This document shows positions 31,630-42,857 of a stretch of DNA of 64,000 nt, in pieces. The translations under genes and the position numbers were made by a program. Numbering within the stretch: the stretch's first letter is position 1; every line of letters begins with the position of its first letter. The notes under the pieces are model-generated. The model saw only the letters and a program-made list of their open reading frames with translations, was not told the origin of the DNA and did not search any database. Source of the DNA: Antrodiella citrinella. Its lineage: Eukaryota; Basidiomycota; Agaricomycetes; Polyporales; Steccherinaceae. Location of the stretch: contig SGPM01000034.1 in the NCBI GenBank assembly GCA_004802725.1, positions 62,001 through 126,000 of the forward strand, given 5' to 3'.

Positions 31630-33978
31630 ATGCCGAACCCATTGACGTTGAAGCAGAGGCTAGCCGCACTCTCGCTGCCCTCGTCATCGTCCAGCAATAG
31701 CAACTCCTACCGTGACGCAGACCCGCCCACTCCGAAATCCCCTGGCCCCCGCCTCCGAGCTCTGTTCACGCCCAAGATGCACAAGAGGTTCACCGACAAC
31801 TCGCTTGAACCGGTGTACTCCCAGGATAAGCTCCAGGAGGTGATGACGAGGTTGATTTTCCAGGCGGGTGTGGATTATGAGTGAGCATGGGTTTTTCGAG
31901 CTTCGGCATCCCGCACCATGGACTGAATCTTTTCGTAGAACACGGCCAATGTACGTGTAGTGACGTGCTCTGTAAGAGGTCGCACTTATAGATTTATGCA
32001 GGGTCGTGGTGAATGCGTCTGCGCTGCCGGACCCGCGGGAGGTATCTTATGATCAGCTATTAGTGTGAGCACCATCTGCCTTATTGCTTCTTGCACTTCT
32101 CATTAAGATGTTATACAGTCGCATCCTGTCTTACCTTAACCTTTATGGTGCGTAGGGTCGACTCGTATTTCCAGCTGGCCAAATAACTTATGAAACCCAG
32201 TCGAGTCGGATTATACAGTTGTATTTTTAGCCGCAGGCGGCAGGAACACTCCTGGGTGGAACTGGGTGTGGAAGGCATACAGAAGCCTGAGTCGGAAATA
32301 TCGCAAGAACCTGAAGCGACTTGTGCGTGCCCTGCGTTTATATTCAACGCATACGCTCAAGTGTGTGTATTCTAGTTTGTGGTCCATTCGAATTTCTTTA
32401 CGAAGAGTACGTTTGTTTCATTGTTAGTATGAATGCGTATTGATGTTGTTCTATTTAGTGCTATTCTCACTGGCTGGAGCTATCATCAGGTATGCAATAC
32501 ATTTAATTCCGTCTCGAATTTTGTGTTCACCATATCTACAGTCCCAAGTTCTTCCGCAAGATCGCCTATGTTAACACGCTATCCGAGCTTGCATACGTCG
32601 TGCCGCTAACACAAATCGACATACCTCCTGCTGTGTACCAGTACGCACCAATTTCGAACTGACCTTTCGCAAGTATTGATTTGAGTTGCAGAGAGAACCT
32701 GAAATACGAAAGGGAGATCAAGATGCCCGTACCTTCACGTGCGGATCTATTCGGAGTACCTTTGGAAGACCTGATGGGCTACGACGGCGAGAAGGGTGGT
32801 ATCCCACGCGTAGTCAAGGATTGCATCATGTTCCTCCGAGAAACGGGTATGCAAGAAGAAGGGCTGTTTAGGCGGTCACCAAGTTCTTCGTTGCTGAGAC
32901 AGGTACAGCAGGCGTACGACCGGGGGCACGTCGTCTCGATGGACACGTTTGCAGACCCGCATCTTGCGGCGGTGTTGTTGAAGAAGTATTTGCGAGACTT
33001 GCCGGAGCCGATCTTCCCGGAGCAGATGTACCCGACAATACGACGGTGTCCCGGTCCTACGACGGACCCTGGTGATATGTCGAGTGTCATATATATCCGG
33101 GAGTCTATCCTTCTAGGGCTACCACCATGCACGTATATTCTGCTCAGCCATATCTTCCGTACGTGTCCAAGTCAGTCTGCATGTGTGCTTTACTGATCTA
33201 TATTGACTACCCTCAGTCTTGCTGCATGAAGTATCTCTGCGATCAGCTTCAAACAGAATGGATGCCCACAATCTCGCAGTCGTGATCTGCCCCAACCTCG
33301 TGAAAAGTACCAACCCCGTCAAGGACGTGCTGATGTGCACAGTTCCAGGCGCGCCATTACTCACCACTCCAGCACAACCCCAAGTCCTACCTGAGCTGAA
33401 CTCCGCCACACTCGCAGAGGGGAAGACGCCGCTCGGGCTCGTGGTGAAACTCTGCATACAACGGTACTACGAGATCTTCGACGAGCTGCCCGACCGGACC
33501 GAAGCCGCGCCCGTACCCGNCGCGCGCCCCCGACCGCCAAACGCGAGCGATACCACGGATGAAAGTGGACGAGCATGCGCCGCCGCCTGGCGTGCGGAAC
33601 AGCATGATCGACGACGACGACGAGGACATCGATGACGCGATGCTCGTGATGCCGTTGGGGAATCGGGATAGCGGGTCGCAGTCACCGACGGCGTGGACGG
33701 GGCACCGGCCGTCGTCGTCGAAGGATTGGCGGTCTGTCACTGGCAATCGCGATGGGAACGGGAACGGTCATGGGACGCAGGGGAAAGCGAAGTCGATGAT
33801 TAGTATTGAGAGGGGTGGGGAGGTTGGGGGGACGATGCGGAGAGGGTCGATTGCGATTGGGAGGGGGACGATGAGGGGGAAGGCGAGTGGGAGTGGGGTG
33901 GAGGCGATGGGTGTGACTGCTGCTGGTTTCTTTGCCTCGCCGGACGCTCCGCCTCTCCCATCGAGACCGGGGAGGTGA
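31630..33978 (+). CDS. CRAL-TRIO/BCH plus RhoGAP protein (p50RhoGAP/Ecm25-like), frame broken at N
   Basis: Exons 31630-31880, 31939-31950 (12 nt), 32002-32064, 32119-32147, 32201-32322, 32376-32406, 32459-32489, 32542-32640, 32692-33158 and 33217 onward. The N-terminus is Ser-rich. A Sec14-like lipid-binding module follows (MVVVNASALPDPREVSYDQL, LSYLNLYVESDYTVVFLAAG, TPGWNWVWKAYRSLSRKYRK, VVHSNFFTKMLFSLAGAIIS, KIAYVNTLSELAYVVPLTQI). The RhoGAP domain has FGVPLEDLMGYDG, the arginine-finger segment EEGLFRRSPSS, LKKYLRDLPEPIFPEQMYP and NRMDAHNLAVVICPNLVKS. The last exon's frame shifts beside the ambiguous base at 33520. A continuing frame with HAPPPGVRNSMIDDDDEDID runs to 33978, so one base is probably missing or extra there. 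The domain pair suggests a Cdc42/Rho GTPase-activating protein at membranes. Confidence 0.88.
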
Positions 33979-34251
33979 TGGTGGTACTGGAGTGTCGCGT
34001 TTGTCTATCTATTTTGATTTATTGTTTGTTTTCCTTTTCATCTATCTCTCGTTCTTCATGTTATTTGTAAGTCTCCTTCCGTCTTGTGGGCGTTCATGTG
34101 TGTCTGGAGCCGGGCAATTCTTGCGTAATCGACATTATGTACAGTTACGTAATCAAGCCTAATGTTCATGGCGAGGTATTCTTGGCTCCTCTTGCTCTTC
34201 GCCTCACGACTTTCTTTTGACCACCACCTTCACTCGAGTTCGCTGTGCACG

Positions 34252-34710
34252 ATGACGACAAAGAACCCTTCACCACCGCCAGCCTACACCGAGCACGCTG
34301 AGAGTGTCGGACAGCCATCGGAGCTGGGTGCTCAAGCGTCGAGCCCATATCCACGCCAACCACAACTACAGCCCAATACATACCCTCACCCACACTCACC
34401 ATACGTCCAGGGGCACTACCATGCCTACCCACACCCACACCCACACGCACCGTACTACGCACCCTCCTCACCCCATCGTCCTCAGCCTTACGTGCAGCAT
34501 GTTCAGCATGCGCAGTACTATGGCCCGACGCCGATCGTGCAGCAAGAAGCGATGCTGCTGCCGTACTTCGACCCGCGGTCGACGTTTGCGTTGCGCGAGG
34601 CGGCTGCGCGGGCGAAGTGGCGGTTCTTGCTGGCGTTGGTGTGGGCGTTGGTGATCATGTCGGTGTTGGGAGTCGCGACGGGGGCGGAGATTCAGGTTGA
34701 GCAGCGGTAG
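34252..34710 (+). CDS. Small His/Pro/Tyr-rich tail-anchored membrane protein
   Basis: 152 residues from ATG 34252. An in-frame upstream ATG at 34162 would add 30 residues (MFMARYSWLLLLFASRL), but the MTTKNPSPPPAYTEHAE start looks more like a cytosolic N-terminus, including a PPPAY motif that WW domains bind. Residues 30-95 are a low-complexity run of Tyr, His and Pro (YPHPHSPYVQGHYHAYPHPH). Near the end, after LPYFDPRSTFALREAAARA, a single hydrophobic helix (WRFLLALVWALVIMSVLGV) is followed by a short tail, the layout of a tail-anchored protein. PY motif plus one membrane helix recalls adaptors of Nedd4/Rsp5 ubiquitin ligases; this is inference only. Confidence 0.6.
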   Translation: MTTKNPSPPPAYTEHAESVGQPSELGAQASSPYPRQPQLQPNTYPHPHSPYVQGHYHAYPHPHPHAPYYAPSSPHRPQPYVQHVQHAQYYGPTPIVQQEAMLLPYFDPRSTFALREAAARAKWRFLLALVWALVIMSVLGVATGAEIQVEQR

Positions 34711-36289
34711 AGGCCAGGTCGGGTCGGGGCTTCACGGGCTAGGCAGGCCAGAGATACTGAGCCCTGAGGTGCAGTGCGGTGGATCCGCAAGTCGGAAATG
34801 GACTTTTCTTTCTGTGTTTCGGTGCGTACATGAACGTATTGGGAGATCGTCGTGTGGAGATCAGAGTTCCGACGTTCGTTTCTGCCGATAGCGGGAGACG
34901 TTCCAAGGAACGTCCTCGCCCGCGTTGGACACCCTTCGGCCGATGAGAGGATCTGATTAATATGAGATGGACGATAATTAGGGAAGGTCGGTCGTGGACG
35001 TTGTCGATGTTCGGGTCGGGTTGTAATAATATGTTGAGAACAAGGACGTTTGTGTCGGCGGTAGAGCGTATATATGATTCAGTGAATAATAGGAAACAAA
35101 AGAAGAAAAAGGCAAAGGAGGCGACGGAAGGTCGGGGGACCGGGCTGGGACGACATTACTGTTACATGATCACTGTGAAGAGCGAGCCGGTTCGCGTGGG
35201 CACGCCATGGCTTTGTCCCTCCTGTCATTTTCACCCCTTCCCTCCTCTTCTCCCGACGCCCACCACCGTCGTCTGCCTCGTCGTCGTCGTCGTCGCTTGC
35301 TCACTCGCCCGGGGGTCATTCTACTGCGACTACCACGCACGATATAATGCCCACCACCTCCTGTGACTACGATGAACCACCGGTCATGGGGACAATGGGG
35401 GATGCATTGTTGCGGGTCTATTGTGGCCCGTAGGCCATTGTCGACCCGCCCCCCAGCCAGGCTGCGACGACGGTGAGTGCTCGCTTACGGACGAGCTCGA
35501 CTCACTCACCAGGGAGAACAATGACGACGGTGTCCGCCGGCGGTCACGTGCTGTTGATGACATGTTTGTCTGTGTTTGGCTTGGCTTAAGACGGCAATGG
35601 CCCGTGCGTGGCAGCGACCAAACAGGACCACACAAACCCTCGTTTCCCGGGAAGTGCCTCAAGTGTCGTTCGTCGAGTCCCACTCCGCCCGCCGGCCGCA
35701 TCCGTTCTTCCCCCATCATCGCTCGATCACCCCTCGCTCATCGTCAGCCACAGCGAGCGAACACCCGTCCTCGTTGTTCCCCCTTTCGACTTCACAAATC
35801 ACCCCGCTACCCTTCCTCGCTCCCTCCCGCCCTTCCGCGGCCGAGAGCTCACCACCACAGCCCCTGGCATAAACCTACCAGTCTCACGCGTCGCGTTCCT
35901 GCTCTCCGAGTCGTCTCCCCCCTCGTCCCCCTTACCTTACCCACTGCCAACTACTCTAGTTTCCCGCTGTCTGTATCCATACACAGCAGGCCATCGCGTT
36001 TCACTGCTTTCCTATCCTCGTTGCAGCCCTGGCTGTTGAAGTTCTGAACCCGTCACCTTTCTCCTCCTCTGCTCACAACAACCCATTGCATCTCTCGCAC
36101 TCCTCTTTGCCTTTGCCCAGCCTGGCGACCTCCATTGCTTCCCGTAGGCCTCCGCCATTCTCTTCGGCTTCTCAGCCGTCGGACGAGGAATACATCAATC
36201 GCTCTCTCTTGGACTCTCTTGACGCCCAAGCAGATGCTGAGCCGTTATCCTCATCCTCTGACTCAGAAGCCCCCCACACTGCCACTGCC
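34711..36289. other. Intergenic and pyrimidine-rich leader of the RRM gene
   Basis: No separate gene is supported. A (TCG)6 run lies at about 35278-35295. From about 35700 the plus strand is strongly C/T-rich, as in long fungal 5' leaders. The frame of the next gene is already open from before 36086 and reads PSDEEYINRSLLDSLDAQAD, which looks coding. The true start of that gene may therefore lie upstream through an unseen exon. Confidence 0.45.
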
Positions 36290-39200
36290 ATGGTCTCGAC
36301 CACCTCTGTTTCTTCAACGTTAGTACTTGGTTTTGAGTCACATCCGCCGGTTCGGCTACTGACTAGCAAACATTACCCCCTTTCTCCTCTGCTCTTTTTC
36401 CACAGTAACAACAACATCCTTCCTCATTATCTCAAGTCGCCCCCATCGCATAACGCAGACTCTTATAGCAACGCTCACATTCCGCAAAATATCGCCACAT
36501 CCCATTCAGTGTATAACAGCATGAACAGTGTCCCTCCTCTCTCTTCCGACTTTTCTTCGATACCTTCGATGGGCGACCACGACCCCCTTAATCAGCAACA
36601 TAAACTCAACGGCTTTTCTTCCTCGGGTTCTTACAGGACTTCACTTTTCGCTCAACCAACAATGCTTAATACTCGTACCGGACGACAACACCTCCCTCCC
36701 CCCTCCTTCCGCGACACCCCCTCCAACAACACTTTCACACAAGCCCCCATTGGATACTCGCAGCAGTCACAGTCCGATATTTATGTGTCGTCTCCGCCGC
36801 TGCAACAGGCGACAGCTTCTCTGCACAGCTTCGATTCCATGCATGGGCCGTACGACGGATATGGTATGACGGCCCCCCAGGCTGGCCCTGGCGTCCTTAC
36901 GAACGGCCAGCAGCAGCAGCCCAAGCAAGCACCCTTCGGGGGCCTCGACCCGTACAGGATGGGTATGGACTCAGCACTTCCCTCTCAGTCGCATCTCGGA
37001 GGAGGGAATAAGCAAGGGTCCTTGTCCGGGCCTCCAGGCCTCTCCAATCTCCAACAGCCCGGAGCGGGGACTCAACAGGCTTCGTTCCAGGGGCAAGGAC
37101 AGCTTCCGCTGAACGGTATCCACGGACATCAGTTGGCGTTTGGTCCTTCTTCCCATTTGGGAGCGGGGAATGGTACCGCAGTCCAGAATGTGAATGGAAC
37201 CGCCGGGTTGAACCAAGCGACTCAGAGCAGTCAGCAGCCACCTCAGGAGGAGATCTCTACCATCTTCGTGGTTGGATTCCCGGAGGACATGCAGGTACGT
37301 TTGTATTTTCCTATCGCAGTACATCCCATTCTATCTCCCCGCTGCGCCTCGCGCAAAGCATACCTTCAACCTTCTTTCCTCCGCACTCGCTCCCGGTGAC
37401 GCCATGACTCGATCGCTGACTCGATTCCTTTTGTCTTATTACAGGAGCGCGAGTTCCAGAACATGTTTACATTTTCCGCTGGGTTTGAAGCAGCAACGCT
37501 GAAGATTCCAAACAAGGAACTGACAGCNTACGGATCTGCGGGCGCTCCTCCCGGAGTAGGCGCACGTGGTGCGACCGGGCTGCCGCTGCATTATGGTGGA
37601 CAGAACGACCCCTACAATGTCGTCACCCTCAACCAAGGCGGTGTCCTCGTCGATGGTGGTCGGGATGGGACCACGACGTCTTGGCCGGCCGTCGCTCCGA
37701 TCGGCATGGGCCTTGGCATGGACGCCGCTTCTAACGAGCACTTCGTACCCAGCATGCAACCTCCGCGCAAGCAAATCATAGGCTTTGCCAAGTTCCGGAC
37801 CCGGCAAGAGGCTCTCGAGGCGCGAGATGTTTTGCAAGGCCGTCGGGTCGATATGGAGAAAGGGAGCGTCTTGAAGGCGGAGATGGCGAAGAAGAACCTA
37901 CACACGAAGCGCGGACCGGGCGTCGGTCCCTTGGCACTTGGTCTCATGAGCGGCGGTGTAGGTGCTACCGAGTCCTTGACGGGATTGGGTGTCAGTGGTG
38001 CTGGAGGTGCGTCGGCTAGCACGGAGCTGTTCACCCAGCGAGACAGAGAATTGGGAGCGATGGGGATGATTGGGCTCGCGCAGAGACGGGATCGTATGTT
38101 GGATGGGAGAGAGGAAGAGGAGCGGGAACGGAGGAGGGCTGCTGATGCCAGCGCTGTTGGATCGTTGGCTACACCGTTGGCGACGTTTGGCCCGAGGGGC
38201 GCAAGGGAGCGAGCGGAGGAGGATGAGAGGGAACGCGAGAGGAAGCGGAAGGAGAAGGAGGCGCAGAGGTTGATGCAGAACTCGTTTGCGTTTGAGGCGT
38301 TCCATTCGGTTCCCCACCAGATGGTCAGGGAGGGCGCGAACTCGCTGCTCTCTGCTGAGAACGGTGTTACCGATGGCAATGAGAGTCTCTATGGCGTATC
38401 GTCCCTTGCCTCCTTGCAGTCTCAGCCCCCTCGCGAGACCTTTGGTACCAGTCCTTGGGGGACCTCTCTCCGAGATCTTGGCAACAGTGCTGCACTCAGG
38501 AAGATCTCTGCGCCTGGTGCTCTCACCACTTCCATCTCCGAGCTCCAGCCTCACCGACCAAGTTCGCCTTCTTCTCAACACTCACCTCCTAGTCGTGAAA
38601 ACGCACCGTCTCCACCTTCCGCAACTTCCGGTTCATCTGTGAACGGCAGCACTCTCCCTACCAGTGTCTCTGCGCCGTTCTCCCCGCCGACACTCTCTTC
38701 TCATCTTCGCTCAGGCTCACCTACCAATTCCGACCCCCAGTTCCATGACCTGCAACAGCATTCAAGGGCAGTCAAGTCTAACAGCCTCTCGAGCTCGTCG
38801 TCGCAGAGTGGACATGAGGAAGAACTGAGCAGGGCGGTCGGTGCTCTGAATGTCAACATTAATGCGCAGCAACCAGGCGGGTCAAGCAACGGGACTGGCG
38901 GATCGACCTCACCACAGTTGCCTTCCCCTGCGTCGAATGGGTCTTCTGGGATGAGGAATCCTGGGGATCACAACCCTCCAGTATGTACTTTTTTCTCTGC
39001 TTATGTATCCACGTCCGTGCTGATTGATGATATCTTTGTTTCAGATCAATACGCTGTATGTAGGTAACTTGCCGCCTTCTCCTACCCCCGGCAGCTCGCC
39101 TCCGATGTTTTTGGAGGAGAAGCTCAGGGACCTGTTCTCCAAGCGACCAGGGTACCGCAAGCTTTGCTTCCGTCAGAAGAGCAACGGGCCTATGTGCTTT

Positions 39201-39859
39201 GTTGAGGTATGTGCTACGTTCGATGTCATTCATTTGATACCTCAGCTGACGGTGTCTCGTAGTTCGAAGATGTAGCCTATGCCAGCCTTGCATTGAAGGA
39301 GTTGCACGGACATACCCTGGATGGCTTGATCAAGGGTGGTGGTATCCGGCTTTCTTACAGCAAGAACCCTCTCGGTGTTCGCACACCGACCAATTCGACA
39401 ACCGGTAGCAGTTTCTCCCAACAGCAACAGCAGAGTCAGCAGATACTGAATTCCCAACAGCAGCCGTTCTTCAGCGAGGCTTTCCACCCTCGTCAGGGAG
39501 AAATCATTGACCCTATTCGATCCCGCCGCGACACCTCGGGCTTGACCTCGCCTACCTCTTCCACTTATCATTATTCTATGTCGCCACCACCTCGATTCTT
39601 CCCTACCTCGCCTTCGTCGCCTACGTTCGGAGCTCCCGGGACTGGCTCGTTCCCAAGAACATCGACCAACGCGCAGGGCTTTGGCACGTTCGTGTCTGTG
39701 AACGGGGGTCCTTCACAGCAACCTCACCCGGTCTCTCCGACGGCGACGAACGGGAATGCGTTCTCGCCATTTGGCATGCTCCCGCCAGCTCATGGCAATA
39801 TACCAGATGCATCGAATGACGAGCACATCGCCCATGTGTTGACTTCGGCTCACTCCTAG
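36290..39859 (+). CDS. Whi3/Scw1-like RNA-binding protein, two RRM regions
   Basis: Five exons (36290-36318, 36406-37294, 37445-38980, 39045-39206, 39263-39859) give 1070 residues. The first intron carries no in-frame stop, so it could be retained. About 295 Gln/Ser/Pro-rich residues precede a split first [23 protein letters not shown], then, after a Gly-rich insertion holding the ambiguous base 37528, [21 protein letters not shown] charged linker and a long Ser/Pro-rich region follow. The C-terminal RRM has [56 protein letters not shown] and [17 protein letters not shown], the pattern of Whi3 and fission-yeast Scw1. Such proteins bind mRNA and control cell cycle, cell wall or polarity, often through condensates. 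Start uncertain (see upstream). Confidence 0.88.
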
Positions 39860-41083
39860 AAGGCTTTTCTTTGTTTCTTTACTATACACTCCACTCTGCG
39901 CTCTGCGCTTCTCTCATCCCATCCACACTATTGTTTGATTTCGTTTCCTCCACCTCCACAAGCTCATTCCCATTCCTCATCCTCTCTGTCCCATGTTTCT
40001 TTTCCTGTTCGTGTTTCAGTCTCCGATGCCATTCCATAATGCAATGATCTGTCCTCACGATGTACCATCCCTATCCCCCCATATGAACATTTCCCTTATC
40101 CTCATCGTTTCCCTTTTTCCGTTCTCTCTCTCTCTCTCCCGATCTGTCTTTCTGTTCAACAACACACCCTCACACAATCAATATGTTGCATCTGCAATCC
40201 TTTCCACACTCCTCACCTCGGTACATAGTCTCGTTTCCCGGACTCATCCTCAACTCTCCTGTCTCGCTTGCACCTACCCACTCAATAACTGCTTATTATT
40301 TCCCTTTCCTCTTTGTGATGTGATTGCTTTTTACACTTTTTCTCGTTTGTTGTTTTCTGTCTTTTTGTTCGTGTTCGTGTTTCTTTTTCCTCTGGCAAAT
40401 CAATCGAATCCCCGCAAGGCCTCGTTTCCAGCATCGCACGCACGCAGTCCGCATTACCCGCATTTTGGCACCAAACCGTCCACAGTCTATCCTCATCCCT
40501 CCTGCGTCACCTCTCTCTCACAACGAACCCGCTCTCACCTTACTCATTGATCATCCATTCGAGTCCGACTTTTCACATCATACGCTCACGCAACGCAACG
40601 CAATACGTTTCTTTTCATAACCCACCTTCCGTGTCATAAACGAAACTTACGGCTTCGCGATTCTGCTATAATATCCCCCCTTGCCCTGTTTTTCTTTTCG
40701 ATGCTTCGAGTTACCTCCTTAACGTTATCCCCTGCACAATACATATCACAGACAACACCATGACACATTCTGTTCTGTTCTGTGCGTTCCCCTTGCGTTC
40801 TTAACTGTATTCGATTAGCTTTTAGTTTCGTCCATTTCCCCCACCTTCGCCTCTCGAGTTGTTTTGGTTTGTTTTGTTCGTCTTTGGCATATTCCCCCTC
40901 GCCTCAGCTTCGATGATGCGTGATGATTATGTGCGCGATTTGCTGTTTTGGCTAGGTACATGTAGTTTTTTTCGAGGTTGACAAGAATTGTGTTGAATGC
41001 AGGATTGTTATATATTATTCCAACTCTCTGTTTTTGTGAGTGTGCGTGAAAGGATTGAGTGAGGGCGTGGGGAGTGGTGGTCA
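39860..41083. other. Pyrimidine-rich intergenic/3' UTR region between convergent genes
   Basis: About 1.2 kb. From about 39870 to 40820 the plus strand is dominated by C and T, with a (TC)8 run at 40123-40138. The ATG frame at 39993-40550 is a hydrophobic low-complexity by-product of this bias. Contains one TGCAT (40187-40191), the core reported for Whi3-type binding. Probably the 3' UTR of the RRM gene. Confidence 0.5.
40123..40138. repeat. (TC)8 microsatellite
   Basis: Sixteen bases of perfect TC dinucleotide repeat inside the pyrimidine-rich region downstream of the RRM gene. Confidence 0.85.
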
Positions 41084-42857
41084 CTACTCGCCCCTCCGCT
41101 TGCGCTGACGTTTCCGTTGCCCACCCTCACCTCCATCCCCAGCTTCGCCTCCCCCTCTCGACAAGCCCTTGACAGCTTTTTCAACTGCTTGCCTCCTCAC
41201 CTTCTCCGGGACTTTCTCCCAGTAGAGCTCTTCGCGTTTCCCATCTACGACTTCCATCACCACTGCGTTGATGGACGCGTTGCTAGAGCCCGTAGTGTCG
41301 AGCCCGTGCGTCTGCGTTGTAGGCGTGTCTTTGAAGTGCGCGAGGAGGTGCGTTGTGTGTGTCGGTGTGGCGAGGCGGAGGTAGCACTGTACACGAGATC
41401 AGCACCAACAATGCTCAGTGTCCCTTGTCAAAGGTCAACGATGTGAAAGGTGATTCGACGTACACTGTTCATGCCCTTCGTGAAATCGACATAGTCCAGA
41501 CCCACGCCCTGCTGCTCGTCGGGGAAGGCACGCGAGAAGAGTGTCCGAAGAGTGGTTTTGTTCGTTTCGGGGTGCACGTTCTTGACGAAGATGAGGCAGC
41601 CGTGCGGGTATCGGGAGTGTAGCGTCGTCGTTGACTGGGACGGTTTTGTAGCAGGAGGAGCAAGTGGTGGAGGGAGAGGAGGGGGCGTTGGAGATCGCTT
41701 TCGTTTGTGACTGAAAGTCTCCTCTTCCTCTTCTTCATTTTTGTGAGGATCTACTTCCATTTCGTCGTCTGCTTTAGCAGCGACGCGTTCGAGCAGCTGA
41801 GTGCGTCTCGCTAGGTACTCTTCCTTCAGCTCGTCCCAGCGGCTCTTATGCAGGACGCGGAACCCGAACTTGTGCGCGTCGTGCAGCAGGGTGTTTGAGT
41901 CCAAGCTTTCCTTGTCCTCGTCCACCCCGGATTTGCGTTGCCAATGCCATTCTTCCACTAGTCGGTTCGCTAGCTCTGGAGCGGAAAGCGTGACCAGTGC
42001 GAATCCTTTACATTTGGGTTGGTCGGTAGGTTTGTCTTGGTGGTGTCGGGGGAGTGAGATGGATTGTACCACAGTTGACCCAGTCGAAAATGATGACGAG
42101 TCGGGTACCAGTATCATAGACGAGAACTGGTATATTCCGGGAATCGAGCGATACTGTAGGGGTATGTTTTCCTACAAACTGCGATGTAAGTATTTCTAGG
42201 TTAGTGGGGTCACACGACACGCGACGCACCATGTAGACTGTGCTCGTCTCCCATATCTCCCTATTCGAATTCCTCGCGCGATTCAACGCGTCCTCTCCCT
42301 CCTTCAACCGTATTTCATATCCACCAACGTTATCCCTGTTTCCTGTGGCATTCCCGAACCACATAGCGCGTGAAGGCTCGGAAAAGAGGACACGTATGTC
42401 AAACACGTCCGCCGCGTGTGCACGTATCGCTTTTGCCAGCAGAGCTTCGGGCGGAGGAGGTATCAAGGGGGATAGGTACGGTGAATGGTGCAGTACGAGC
42501 GTGAGGGGTATATCTGAACACTCACGAGCATCAGTTCGATTCGAGGAAACTTATGGGCAGGGTGCAGTGCTACGCACATCCTTCGGGACTCGATTCGAGT
42601 GCTCTTCGGAGAGTGGGATCTAGCCATAGCGCATGATCCGAGAATGAAAGTCGTAGTAGATCTGCATACGCGTTCTCTGAGAGAAACCCTATGGTCTCTC
42701 GTCCTTTGCCCTTCAAGGATGGTTGAGATGGGATAGTCTCCGGAGGTTGCGAGGACGTTGTTCCGATCTGTTCGAGTTTTGACTTGTCGGAAGATGATGG
42801 CAAAACTTGCGCCTTGGTCACCTTCCTGGCAACTTTTCGAGGTATGAAGGGGAGCAT
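41084..42857 (-). CDS. LARP7: La-related protein, LARP7/Pof8-like, with C-terminal xRRM
   Basis: Four exons (42857-42578, 42513-42230, 42171-41464, 41386-41084) encode 524 residues. Residues 1-60 are basic and Ser-rich. A winged-helix La-like motif follows (FLSENAYADLLRLSFSDHAL, SSPEGYIPLTLVLHHSPYLS, IRAHAADVFDIRV). A first RRM reads TSTVYMENIPLQYRSIPGIY, SISLPRHHQDK, KCKGFALVTLSAPELANRLV. A charged linker with HKRKRSP leads to the C-terminal RRM: GCLIFVKNVHPETNKTTLRT, LDYVDFTKGMNSCYLRL, THTTHLLAHF, and a long closing helix LYWEKVPEKVRRQAVEKAVK typical of an xRRM. LARP7 proteins hold and fold telomerase RNA (ciliate p65, fission-yeast Pof8) or 7SK RNA (animals). Telomerase RNA binding is the likely role in a fungus. 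The protein ends in a basic KRQRKRRGE tail. Gene symbol is by family. Confidence 0.82.

Noticed and set aside
35421..36047. 208-codon frame before the RRM gene
   Set aside because: Starts from GTG; Pro/Arg/Ser composition is a by-product of the C/T-rich leader.
39993..40550. 185-codon ATG frame, apparently hydrophobic and membrane-like
   Set aside because: Hydrophobicity comes from the T/C-rich 3' region (TTT, CTC, TCC codons); no charged or conserved segment.
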